This document shows positions 49,031-59,207 of a stretch of DNA of 64,000 nt, piece after piece. How positions within the stretch are numbered: the first letter of the stretch is position 1; every line of letters starts with the position of its first letter. The stretch comes from Blastocladiella emersonii ATCC 22665 (Eukaryota; Blastocladiomycota; Blastocladiomycetes; Blastocladiales; Blastocladiaceae). Below the pieces are notes generated by a model, which had not been told where the DNA came from, made no database searches, and saw nothing but the letters and a program-made list of their open reading frames with translations. A program made the translations under genes and the position numbers. The DNA is taken from the NCBI GenBank assembly GCA_025594325.1, contig JANHCV010000003.1:1426001-1490000 (forward strand), written 5' to 3'.

Positions 49031-52000
49031 ATGCAACCTAACCTATCGCAACCGACATTTATGACCAAGAAATCTCGCAGGTCGACGGCGGCCGCCCCTT
49101 TGGCAAGCTCGTCTGACTCGGCACCGTCCGCCGGGAGTGGAACGAGCGGTGGTCGTCCCCCTGACCCTGTACAGTCGATGGGCGACCGGACGCGACTCGA
49201 CTCGGAGCCTCGTCGATGGTTCTTGCGTCGCATGGTCCAACCGATTCCGCGGGACCCGCCCTGGAAACCTCTTGATCGTCAGTTGCTCGCGAGGGCCGCC
49301 TTGGCGCGTCTCACGCCAGATGACCTTCGCCAGGGCTACATCGACTTGTGTGCGGATCTGGATCCGACTGGTGCGAATACTAAGCTTGCCGTCCTTCCAA
49401 ATGCGACCAAGGAGTCGGTTACTCGCGAGTGGGGTGAGCTGCTTGAGTTGATCGATACATCCATTGACCGCGATCCAGTCGCCGAGGCCATCCCGCTTCT
49501 TCATGCCGAGCTCGAACGATTCAACAAAGCGTCCGCCAACGACCTGAAGCTTGGCACAAAGCTCGACTTTGAGGCGCTCAACGTGGGCGATATCGCCCAG
49601 CGCTGCGCGAACATCTGCCCTCAGCTTTATAGAATACTCAAAGCTATCAGCACCCCTCCGCGTAAACAATCAGCGGCTCGCCCTTTGACGCCAGCTTCTG
49701 ACGAATCGGCTAGTTCCTTCGATTCGGACGAGTCCGACTCGCCGCCCGCGCAATCCAAGCGCGCTGGGACATCCACAATCGTAACGCCCGCCATGCTTTC
49801 GTACATGTTCATTATCACGACGCTCAACTTCCTCCTGCATGGCCACTCCTCTGCGCTGCACCTGGCGCTCGGAATGATGCTCGATTACCTCAGTGGGGCT
49901 TCACGCGCAGTCATTAAAATCCTCAACAAGCTGAAGGTTACAGCGTCCGACTGGTCTAACCATCGGAGCCTCAACCTTGCGGCCAAGTTGAAGCGTACAG
50001 GTGCAGGGTGCGAGAGGAAGGTTGAGCACGATGCACGGAAGGCTGAGGAGATGACGGAGACGGTGATGGACACGGCGAAGGAGGTAGACGCAGAAGGGAG
50101 GAAAGGGTGTATAACGACGGCTAATAGTAGCAGCGATCTAGAACAAAACCAGAGGGAGCGGAGACGCTCGCTTGAGGTGAGCGTGCGACCCCGCGGCGAG
50201 GCAGTCCGCCGGCGGTGAATGGAAGTGTGGCGCCGCCGGCGCGTGCCACTCGCGTGATTGCCCGACGCGTCTCTCGCGGTCGGGCCAGCGTGCGCATGTG
50301 TACTTGAACTGGCCACGAGCGCCAGGGGCGCGGTGAAGAAGCTCCTCGCTGATCCGAAAGCGCTTGTCGTGATTGCCATGGACAATGTCAATGTTTACCA
50401 GTCTCCATCTGAATCGACCTCGATTCACGGTTCGGTCATGCACAATTGGACTCTTGTCCTGTCCTTTGAGGTCCCAAAGCCGTGCGACTTCGCGTTCACG
50501 CCCGAGCAGCTCTCGCTTCGAAATGCCCTGCTTCGCGCACACGATACGCCGGCTATGCGAACGCCTGGCTCCCCTACTTACTCTCTCAAGGCCATTCTGG
50601 AGCCTCCGGCAGACCGCTCGGCCCGCCTTCAGCGCGCTCGGCGCGAAATTGCGCATTACATTTCGAGCAATGATGGGCCAGCGGCCGACCTTGGCCACGC
50701 TCGGGTTCTTGGCCACGCTGCCTTTGCGCTTCCCGCCAATACAGCTCCCGCAGTCACACTTCCGGTTGTGATCCGCGTGGTCGAGATTCTTAACCTGAAC
50801 GAAGGCGAGCGGTCTGGCATGATCAACGTGTTGGACGAGGTGCTGCGACTCGTTGGTCGCCACCCGACGCAGCCCATCTTTGGTGATGACGGAACCTTTC
50901 TCATGCAATGGGCCGCAAAGGCCGCTCGACAGTACTGCGGCTTTGGAGGGGATTTGAGCACCATTGTGCCCATCACCTCGGACTGGCACACGATGTTCAA
51001 CTTCGTTGCTGCGATTGTGAACCGCTTCTGGGGTGAGCCCACCGACCAGCTGTCCATCTCGTGGTACAAACAGCTTACTCAGCGCAAGGAACTCAAACGT
51101 GCCAAGATTACGTATCACGCCGGCATGCGGATCATCGACGAGCTGGTACGCCTCCCTGAGCTGCTGAAACTAGGAACAGGTTGGATATTGACATGTGCTT
51201 GTACGTCCCCGAAAGCTTGAGTGTCATTTGCGTGCGCTCTTCAAGCTTGAGCTTGCCGAGCTCAAGCGTGCTCGAGGTCTGACTGACTCGGACCCGTACA
51301 AGCTCTCTGTCAACGATGCTGCTGTTGTGATCGACAAGATCATGACCAACTGGGTGTACTATAAAACACCGTACGTCTTGCTCGCGCATTTCAGCTTTCG
51401 TGGAACCCACTAATCAACGTCCCGTCTTTCATTTAGCGCCGATCTCCATTTCTACAGCAATAATCCCCTCGCGTCGAAGCGTGGTTCCGGCTCCTCGAGC
51501 AAGGAAACCATTCCCATGCCCGCGAGTGCCCAGCAACACATTTTTCTTGGCGAGTTCTTGCAGGCCGCGCTCCTCCTCCGCGATTTCAGCAAAACGGTGC
51601 GCGCTGGCGACGGTCCCGCCCTGGTTCGGCTCCAGCGACCGCTTCTCGCCGCGTTTCTTGGCTCGGACCACAAGGTTTACCAGCGCGCCATCATGAGCGA
51701 GCTCCGTGGTCAGGCTGGCGCCTATTCCGAGTACGACCGCCTGCTCTCCACTTACCTCCGCTCTGTGCATTCCGCCAAATCGGAATCGGGCACCTGTCGC
51801 CCGATTGATCACCACGTCGAGGAACACGTCCGTGTTGTCAAGATCGGGGTCAAGAGCGCAGGCGCGAACGTTACCTTTGACAGCGCGGCCAATTTGGTCC
51901 ACGCCATGCCCAAGCTTAAGGCCATCGAGTCGACGTTCAACAACGTGTGCGCGATTTCTCCACCGTCCGCTTACCATAAGCGTGCTCGCGACAAGGCCCG

Positions 52001-52310
52001 TGCTCCGGCTGTCGACCTGATCTATTCGCGCCTTATCGACCCGAAACCCATGCACGATGGTACCGTCAAGGCGTTCAGCATCATTGGGCGGCAGCGAATG
52101 GGAGACGCCAGCCTCATGGTAGATCTCTGGGACTACTCGGACGTGACGAAGAAGCATCCCATGCCGGGGTCGAGTCTTGCATCTGTTGCTGCGGGGCAAG
52201 GCGAGCAGAGTAGCACCAACTCGGACGAGCTCCTCGCTTTCCCTCACCCCGAGGAGGAAATCATTGAAATCGAGTTGTCTGGGCTCGACAAGGATAGCGA
52301 CGAATTTTAA
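49031..52310 (+). CDS. DUF6589-like protein, candidate transposase
   Basis: Four exons (49031-50007, 50326-51145, 51216-51370, 51440-52310) close one frame of 940 aa; introns are 318, 70 and 69 nt. The helical segment LSYMFIITTLNFLLHGHSSA, followed by an LGMMLDYLSGA-type helix, matches the N-terminal pattern of fungal DUF6589 proteins. Their core pattern follows: VVIAMDNVNV (Asp345), IFGDDGTF in place of GDQLT (Asp513/514), ITSDWHTMFNFV (Asp545), and ELRGQAGAYSEYDRLL near the end. The acidic spacing suggests an RNase-H-like fold, which is inference. Codons use more A/T in third position than neighbours. The start could also be ATG 49061. It converges on the RecQ-like gene, 205 bp apart. Confidence 0.75.
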
Positions 52311-52515
52311 GAGCAATACATATGAATTTTCCATCGTTCCGCGGACGCGCGCGCCTCGGCGAGTGAAGTGAGAAGTGTCTCGCAGCAGTCACGTGTTTGA
52401 TCGACGCGTCTCGCACGCGCACGAACCGAGACACTCGGTCGCAAAAATTAACTCAAACTCGACGAATCAAGAATAAATGATGATAGAAGCCTTTTATTTG
52501 GGCTAGATGCATGGC
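52311..52515. other. Gap between convergent DUF6589-like and helicase genes
   Basis: 205 bp with an A/T-rich centre, so probably two 3' UTRs. It contains a CCGAGACACTCGG hairpin near 52426 and a short motif shared with 57.5 kb (listed separately). Confidence 0.4.
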
Positions 52516-55261
52516 TCACGCGCCAGGTGGCGCGGGATGGTGGTGCTGGGTTGCTTGGTCCGCGGCAGCGCCGTGCGTAAACGGCGGCGCTTGAGCTTGA
52601 GTATTGCCGATCGGAGTTTGCTGAGGAGTAGCAACGTTGATCCCGTGCACGACGGACAAGTACCGAGCCATTGCGGGCGAAAAGTCGATGGCGGGGAAGC
52701 GAGGAGTTGGCGGGGGAGACGTCGGATAGCCAGAACTAGCCGAAATATACGGAGCTGGAGCTGAGGCAGGATGGGGAGCTGCGAATTGTTGAGGATACGG
52801 ATGGGCGGGAAGCGTGCCTGCATGAGAAGGAATCCAGGTCGCAGAGGGTGCAGCTTGAGGAAGCGGGATGTTCGTGGGAGCAAAGTGGGGCGCGTATCCT
52901 GGAGCTGGAGCGGGGTTTGAGACTGCGGGCGACAGTGACGGCGGCGTGGAGAGTGGAACTGGCACCGATAGTTGCGGCTCAGGAGCAATCGGATCGTCAA
53001 CATCCATGCGGTCGACGACCTGGGTCGCTTTAGGCTGGGCTTTGCCTCCCCGCTTGCCCTTGCCCGTTCGCGTGGTCGGCTGCGTTGTTGCAACCTCGGT
53101 TGGCTGTGATGTAGCAGCCTTTTTGGTGGCCTTCTTAGGCACGACCTTGGGCAACGCCCCGGTGTAAGCCAGCCGAATGCGCTCGAGAAGGCGTCCCACA
53201 TGGTCAGGTACGAAAAGCGAAGAATCTGGAGTCAAATAGTCGCGGGTCAGGATATCTGCATCAAACGCGGGATTCACGACGGCCAGGACATGCGCATTGG
53301 CGGTTATCCGTTCCAGTTCCTTGTCCGACAAAAAGTCGGCGACATTAAACATGTTGAGACCGTTGCAGTCGGACAACTCAATGCCAAGCTCGTTTGTCAG
53401 GTCAACGATGCTCGAAAAGAAATGGCGGAGCGATTCCAACCCCTTGAGCTTTCGCCCAGCCACTCGAGAACGAGGAGCCTTTGGTTTTGGTGCAGGGGCG
53501 GATGATGGAGGTGGAGGAAGCGAATCGAACGAGCGATGCAGAGCATCTTCGCTTGCAACATGGAAGTTGTAAATCGGAGATATGCGCGGATGGCCATGGG
53601 TCGAGCAGCAAATGTTCGGGTCAAGATGATCGCTGGACGGAACTCCATTGATCATTTCAAGCAAGACGGAACGTGCGCAAACAGGGGAGCTCTCGCTGGA
53701 GTTAGAAGGTTGCTCAAGATCCAGAGGCAGAGCGGGAGCAGAAACCGCAAGATCAGAGGCAACTGCATCCGCGGGCTCAGAGACAAGATGCGCGGGCTCA
53801 GACTCGAGGTTTGGACGCTTCTTTGGTGGCGGGGCGTCCTCGTTTGGAGCGCCGATGCCATGGCCCTGGAAGAAGGCGTCAACAACAAAGTCCATCGGTT
53901 TGTTGCTGGTTGAAGTAGAGGAGCTGACCGCTGGCGGGGCTGCACTAGCCGCGCTGCGAGCAGCATAGTACATGATGAACTCGGCCGGGTTTCCATCGCG
54001 GCCTGCGCGGCCCATGATCTGCATCGCCTCCTCCCCGGATGGCGTATTACCGATCGAAACGACACAGCGGACGTTGGGAACATGGACACCGGTGCCAAAC
54101 GCGTGCGTTGAGAAAAGAATTCGCGGTTGAACATGCTCAACGTTGCTTGTCATGTCGTTGTACACCGATTCGTGGTGCGCGGAATTGAGATCGCCGTGGT
54201 AATGCGCGAAAAGCGGGGCCGCGGTCGGGTTCAGCGCACACATGTAGCCGTAGAAGGCAACGACAAGTAACGGTTCGTACAAGTACACGAGAATGCGCGG
54301 TTTGCTGGCCGCGTTCGCAGGGTTGAGAGACATGACGTAGTCGCGCAGCCACTCGTAATGCTACGCGCGACTCAGTGGTCAGTGAATGAGCGATGCGTTG
54401 CGATGTCGCGCAGACGCATACGTAAGAGCCCGGATCCCGAATGGTCGTCGCATGCTTGGAGCGGACGAGACGAATGTAAATCTCGGGGCGGTCAAGCGGA
54501 CCGCGAACAAGCACGTAATCGTCACTGCCAAACTAAAGCTGAGTTCGAGTGATGTTGTGCTCCAGCTTTTTCCCAAGAGTGGCCGACATGATGAGTACAG
54601 GCGCATTGGGGAACAGCGAGCGGGCCTTGAACAGTTGCTTGCACTCGGGCCGGAACTGCGAGGTAGAATCGCCCCTAGTGAGCGAGAAGAACGTTCAGCA
54701 TCGTGTTCATCGTGCCGATGCGTTCCGAACGACGAGAACGCAGGCTCAGACTGCGTACCAGATCGCGAAGAGGTGCGCCTCATCAAGGACGATGAGGCCC
54801 ACGCGAGTGGCGGGTCGCTCCGAGATCCAAGCGGCGTGGAAACTGTTCACGTAGTACTCGGGCGTCATGAAGGCAATCCGGACCTCACCATTAAACAGTC
54901 GAGCCAGGGACGTCGCACGGTCGCTCGGTGCAACGTCCGAGTGAAACGATGCAGCCTCGATGCCCTTCGCGCGCGTCTGACTCAGCTGATCTCGAAGAAG
55001 CGAGCGGTAAGGGGACAAGACCACGACGATCTCTCCATCAAGCAGCTGCGCCATCGCGTGGAAGATGAGCGACTTGCCGAACCCGGTCCGCGCAGTGAGG
55101 ACCACGCTACGGCCCTCGAGCAGGTGCGAGAGAACCTGCTCCTGCTCGAGTCGAGGTTCGTCGATACCCAGCGAGAGGACGGTCTCGACTATCTGGTCAT
55201 GGTGCGGGAGCAGGCCCTCCGGTCGGGCCTGCGCCGCGGATTCCATTGCATTAGCTGACAT
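52516..55261 (-). pseudogene. RecQ-like DNA helicase gene with in-frame TAG
   Basis: Three exons (54759-55261, 54422-54674, 52516-54360; introns of 84 and 61 nt) close one frame of 866 codons. Motif I is TARTGFGKS (Lys63), motif II LDEAH, the RecQ-type IWGDSTSQFRPEC spans the first junction, and motif III is LIMSATLG. The C-terminal half has STHAFGTGV and QIMGRAGRDG. Codon 215 is TAG (54533-54535) just after motif III, with open frame on both sides and no GT that could splice it out. The gene is therefore a recent pseudogene, an error, or is read through. The last 350 residues are disordered, with a Lys-rich patch and Pro/Ala/Ser tail. Codon bias resembles the DUF6589-like partner. Confidence 0.8.
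54533..54535 (-). other. In-frame TAG in the RecQ-like helicase
   Basis: Codon 215 of the spliced frame; the frame stays open for 651 more codons. Confidence 0.8.
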
Positions 55262-55704
55262 GGCAGTGCGATAGAGTGCGTTTCGACTTTCATGATGCAG
55301 TAGGAGAGCGGGAGGAGACGGGCGAAGTGGGCGGGGCAGTCGGGCGAGCATCGACGCAGCGGGCCCGACCCTAGCCGAATTATCTCTCGCGACTCCCGCG
55401 AGTCCCGCGCGGGACTTGACCCCTTGCAACTGACATGGATCGATAGGTTGCATCGAGTACTCCATTTTATTAGTGTACGCCAAGGGCGATAGGTCAGGCG
55501 GTTGGGGAGCTAGAGCGCGATCAGAGCGCGCGGGGGGGGGGGGGGTTTCGGGCGCGCGAAAGCACAGGCGAGGCGTGGCGCCACGCAAACTGCTACCAGA
55601 CTCCAGCACCGTCGATCCGAACGAGCGCCCGCGGGTCACGCGGCGGCGATTGACTTGACAACGCCTCGAAGGTCACGTTGCCCTGGAGTCTGGCACCGAG
55701 ACTA
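55262..55704. other. Right flank of the helicase with a G14 run
   Basis: About 440 bp: helicase promoter, a 14-G run at 55532-55545, and an 11-bp inverted pair CCAGACTCCAG/CTGGAGTCTGG (about 55600 and 55683). No gene supported. Confidence 0.45.
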
Positions 55705-55833
55705 GAAGCGACCGTCGTCGTTGGCTTCCTTGGCCGTTCCTCTCACGGCTCACCACCACTCGCCATGAATCTGATGAACGAGTCGATGCAACGGACATGG
55801 AATCACGCGATGACGCTGACTTGCTGCATTATG
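55705..55833 (+). repeat. Left inverted repeat (129 bp)
   Basis: Matches the reverse complement of 56512-56640 with six mismatches. Confidence 0.85.
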
Positions 55834-56511
55834 GCCCTCACGCTTCCAAGTGCTTCTCAGTGGGTCGGCCGAACCGCACTGCACTTCACCCGCTTGAACG
55901 AAGCTAGCGGGCGGATCCTCGACCCTCTCTCATGGTCGACCCGAATAGAATCGACCCGACGGCGATGACTTGCCGTTGATACATCAGACAGACGTGCGTC
56001 TCGAGCGGCCGACTTGGTGCTTGGTGCGGCTGCCGCTCCAGAACGATTTCCAAATCCATCTTGCCCGATGTCCTTCGTGAGTCTCGAAGTTATTCCCAAA
56101 CTACTTGACTCGGACTGCAGCAAAGATTTCGACACAGTCGATGAGAACCTAATGGCCTGTTTCGATCAGCGCGCAGTCCGTGCTGATGTGCTTGTTGCAT
56201 CAGCCGGTGTCGCCGCTCTTGATGCAAAGTTGTCGATGATCCCCGAGGTATGGGCGGGTTGGCTGCCAGCGCGGAATCGATGTTTAAACGTACCTGGCTA
56301 CGCCATGGCCGCGACCAGGCCGAAATCTGGGCTCAAGGACACGCATTACACGTGTTCGTTCATTTTAGGAGAGGGCAACCAAGCAGCGGGCGAGTCGACT
56401 GCACAAATGGAGATTTTACATATTGGCTCATGCATGCCGAGAGCGCAGTGCAATGAAGGACGCGGTTGCACTGGGCGTTGGCGTCCTGTGAGAGCTGCGC
56501 TTCATGCACAA

Positions 56512-56640
56512 CATAATGCAGCAAGTCAAGTTCATCGCGTGATTACATGGTCGTTGCATCGACTCGTTCATCAGATTCATGGCGAGTGGTGGTGAGCCGT
56601 GAGAGGAACGGCCAAGGAAGCCAACGACGACGGTCGCTTC
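56512..56640 (-). repeat. Right inverted repeat (129 bp)
   Basis: Reverse complement of 55705-55833 with six mismatches. Confidence 0.85.
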
Positions 56641-57340
56641 CCGGTGCGAACGAAGCTGTCTCCGCCGCGTCACTACTCCTCGGCTAGCACGCTACTCCGG
56701 GGTCGAGTACCGAAGCGGCCAAGACAAGGCTCCGAGCAGTGACGATGGCGAGTCGTACAATTAGGACGAGTCGCTCATGGCCGTCGAGGAGAACGCCGCC
56801 TTTCAGCCAGCACCCGCCACTAAGTCGCCCAAGGTCTCGTCGCAGCTCGAGTCGCAGCGGCAGGAGCCCATGGACGCCTTCGACCTGCTCAGCGCCCTCT
56901 TTGGCCGCCCCGACTCGCCCCGCTCGTACACCTCCCGCGCTGACCGCGACCGCCCTCATCACCCTGCCGCCGCTCAGCGCCAGCACGCGGCCGCCATCGC
57001 CGCCGCGCGCGAGCGGGAAGAAACGGAACGTCGCCGCCGTCGCCAGCGCGCCATGGAGCTCGCGGCCGCGCAGGAGCGCGAGCGCCAGTACGCCGAGTAT
57101 CTCCGCGAGCTCGAGCGCCAGCGCCGCCGCGAACAGCAGCAGCTCGAACGCGAGCGCGAGGAGCGCGAGTACCGCCGTGCCCTGACCGCCGAGCGCCACC
57201 GTCGCCAGCAACAGCGCGAGGCCGCGGCTATTGAAATGATGATGGACCCGTTCGCGGCCATGTGCCGCGGGAGCAGCTACCGCCGCCAGCGCGCGGCGCC
57301 GGTCCAGTATGTTTCGACGATGCCTGCATGGGCGTGGTAA
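56641..57340 (+). pseudogene. 5'-truncated paralogue of the PB1 gene
   Basis: From about 56730 to the stop at 57340 this matches the C-terminal half of the 37.2-kb PB1 protein: SSDDGES, then PATKSPKVSSQ, the Arg/Glu rod AAQERERQYAEYLRELERQR, and the end AMCRGSSYRRQ...MPAWAW. An in-frame TAG at 56762-56764 cuts it after SSDDGESYN. No PB1 domain is found upstream; the inverted-repeat element sits there instead. An ATG at 56777 leaves a 187-aa open frame with good codon bias, so a shorter product is possible. Downstream, short matches to the 38.4-kb 3' flank (CTTGAATTG, CTCGATCT) suggest the duplication included the 3' UTR. Confidence 0.8.
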
Positions 57341-57755
57341 GCTATGGATACATGACCGCTTGAATTGCATAAATCTTTTCTCGATCTTGAGGGTTGTGAC
57401 AAGTGGAGGCGTATCGGGAAAAAGAGTGGCGCGGGGCGGAAAAACGCTTTTTTTTTTTTGAAAATTCGCCCAGGTGTATTCACCTGCAGGGGCGGGAAAA
57501 CGCGTCTCGCACTCGTGTCTCACACCGCTCACGTGTTTGATCGTCGCGTGAGACAACTCTTTCGAAGTAGCCCCTCCCGGCTCGCTTCGCTCGTCGCTTC
57601 GACACGTCGCGTAAGACGCACACTCGGAAAAAATGCCTAGGCGAAGAAGTTGTTGATTCCCAAAGTGGGATCGGCTCGACGTGCTCAACTAACGCGACGG
57701 TGCCGTGTAAAACTAAACCAGTATATCCATCACAAACTAAGCTCAAACCACAAGA
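57341..57755. other. Intergenic region with T12 run
   Basis: About 415 bp between the PB1 paralogue and the protease 3' end. It has a 12-T run (57448-57459) and the motif shared with 52.4 kb. No gene supported. Confidence 0.45.
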
Positions 57756-59207
57756 CTAGGCCGAGCAAACACCCTTGGGGTTCTTGATAGCGCGCTGGAA
57801 CCCAGGCATGGAGACGAGCGAGCCCGTGTTAGCCGTGCCCGCCGCGCCAGAGTAGCACCCGCCGTTCGTGTGGATCGCGACAGCCACGTCGCCAACGAGC
57901 ACAGGACTTCCGCTGCATCCACCCATAGCATCAATACGATGGCGAACGTGGAAGCGGTTCGGGAACGACACGATCTTCCCGTCGGCCTGCTGCTGGACCG
58001 ACGACAGGTGCTTGCGCGCCTCGTCCGAGACGAACCCGTAGCCGTAGATGCGCGCCGTGTCGCCGATCTTGACCTGGTTAGGGGCGAGGTCGCCCGACGC
58101 GGGGTTGACGGTGGCCAGCGTGTACGCCTTGTTGCCGATCGTCTCGCGGTGCGTCATGCCCGTGTTGGGGTTCGGGAACGTGCCGAAATACGCCCAGTCC
58201 TCGGCCTGCTCGCCAATGTAGAGGTCGGTCAGGTTGAACTGGACCGAGGCCGGGTCGACGGCGAACTGGGACTTGGGGTGCGGGTGGCGCTTGATGGACG
58301 TCTTCTGGCCCTCGTACATGACGACGGCCGACTGCGGCACGTTGATCTCGATGATCTGATCCTCGAGCACCTTGCCCTTGAAGCAGTGGCCCGCCGTGAC
58401 GTGGCACCCGCGCTTGTCCGTGATGGTCCACGCCGTGCAACCCACCGAAAACATTCGCACCGTCCGCTGGTCCGAAGAAGCTTTGCGCGTGTCGGCGGCC
58501 GTGCACAGCGACGCGGGCGGTGGCAGCTGCGTCTTGTCGGACCCGTACCCGGACTCGGTGTTGACCTCGAGCTGCGACACGACGATCGATGGCTTCTCGC
58601 TGGCCGCCGCCGCGGGGTCGGCGAGCAGCTCGACCTTGACCTTGCCGCCGTTGAAGACCGCCGACCGGAAGTTCCACTGCTTGATGGTTTCGGCATTGAG
58701 GTACTGCACGCCCTCGTCGGCGAGCGACGTGAGCCTCAGGATGTCGCCCGGCAGGTTCTCGCCGAACCCCTTGGCCGCGGCCGGGTTCGCGCGAAGCTTG
58801 GTCTTGCCCGCGTCAAAGTGCAGGCGCGACCACACAATGTGCTTGGCGCCGGGCTGCACCTGCGTCACGTCGATGACCTGCTTGAACACGACGAGCTTGC
58901 CGTTGCGCGGAGCGGGCGCGGGCGCGGCGGACGGCGGCGTGGCGGGGGCCTTGGGCGTGGTGGGCGGGCGGCGCTGTCCGGGGAAAACGACCTTGCGGTT
59001 GTTGATGGGCGCCGTCGGGCGGCGAGCCGGGCCGGGGAAGACCCACTCGAGGTCGGTCTTGCCAAACGACACGTTGATGAACTTGCGCGCGTCCGGGGGC
59101 AGGATGAGCGGCGACGCGGCCCTGGCGGCCGGCGCAGCGTGCACACTCGCCAGGCCGACGAGGGCGAGGGTCGCGGCGGCGAGGAAGACGGCGGACAATT
59201 TGGCCAT
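57756..59207 (-). CDS. Secreted trypsin-like serine protease with N-terminal extension
   Basis: Single exon, 483 aa. I start it at ATG 59205-59207 because a clean signal peptide follows (MAKLSAVFLAAATLALVGLA); an in-frame ATG 78 nt upstream would bury it. After a Pro/Ala-rich segment (about 60-105) and a beta-rich pro-region, the protease domain begins near residue 235. A chymotrypsin-fold triad is visible: His274 in TAGHC, probable Asp337 in AEDWAYF, and Ser432 in GGCSGSPV, with paired cysteines. It resembles V8/glutamyl-endopeptidase-like or general S1 secreted proteases, and specificity cannot be read. A likely role is extracellular digestion; the pro-region suggests a zymogen. Confidence 0.85.
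   Translation of the reverse strand: MAKLSAVFLAAATLALVGLASVHAAPAARAASPLILPPDARKFINVSFGKTDLEWVFPGPARRPTAPINNRKVVFPGQRRPPTTPKAPATPPSAAPAPAPRNGKLVVFKQVIDVTQVQPGAKHIVWSRLHFDAGKTKLRANPAAAKGFGENLPGDILRLTSLADEGVQYLNAETIKQWNFRSAVFNGGKVKVELLADPAAAASEKPSIVVSQLEVNTESGYGSDKTQLPPPASLCTAADTRKASSDQRTVRMFSVGCTAWTITDKRGCHVTAGHCFKGKVLEDQIIEINVPQSAVVMYEGQKTSIKRHPHPKSQFAVDPASVQFNLTDLYIGEQAEDWAYFGTFPNPNTGMTHRETIGNKAYTLATVNPASGDLAPNQVKIGDTARIYGYGFVSDEARKHLSSVQQQADGKIVSFPNRFHVRHRIDAMGGCSGSPVLVGDVAVAIHTNGGCYSGAAGTANTGSLVSMPGFQRAIKNPKGVCSA

Larger units (their letters stand above)
55705..56640. mobile_element. 936-bp non-autonomous element with 129-bp inverted repeats
   Basis: Positions 55705-55833 and the reverse complement of 56512-56640 match at 123 of 129 bases, starting GAAGCGACCGTCGTCG, and similarity stops at both outer edges. 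I see no obvious target duplication. The interior (about 680 bp) has one open stretch (56014-56260, with VIPKLLDSDCSKDFDTVDEN) of uncertain meaning and no recognisable transposase. Its right edge abuts the broken PB1 paralogue, suggesting that insertion or a linked rearrangement removed the paralogue's 5' half. Confidence 0.8.

Noticed and set aside
48176-55704. Long terminal inverted repeats bounding the DUF6589/helicase pair
   Set aside because: Only a short gapped resemblance (ATGCAACCTA at 49031 and its complement near 55450); not enough to claim element ends.
56014-56595. 194-codon frame inside the inverted-repeat element as a transposase
   Set aside because: No transposase motif, and its end runs into the right inverted repeat.
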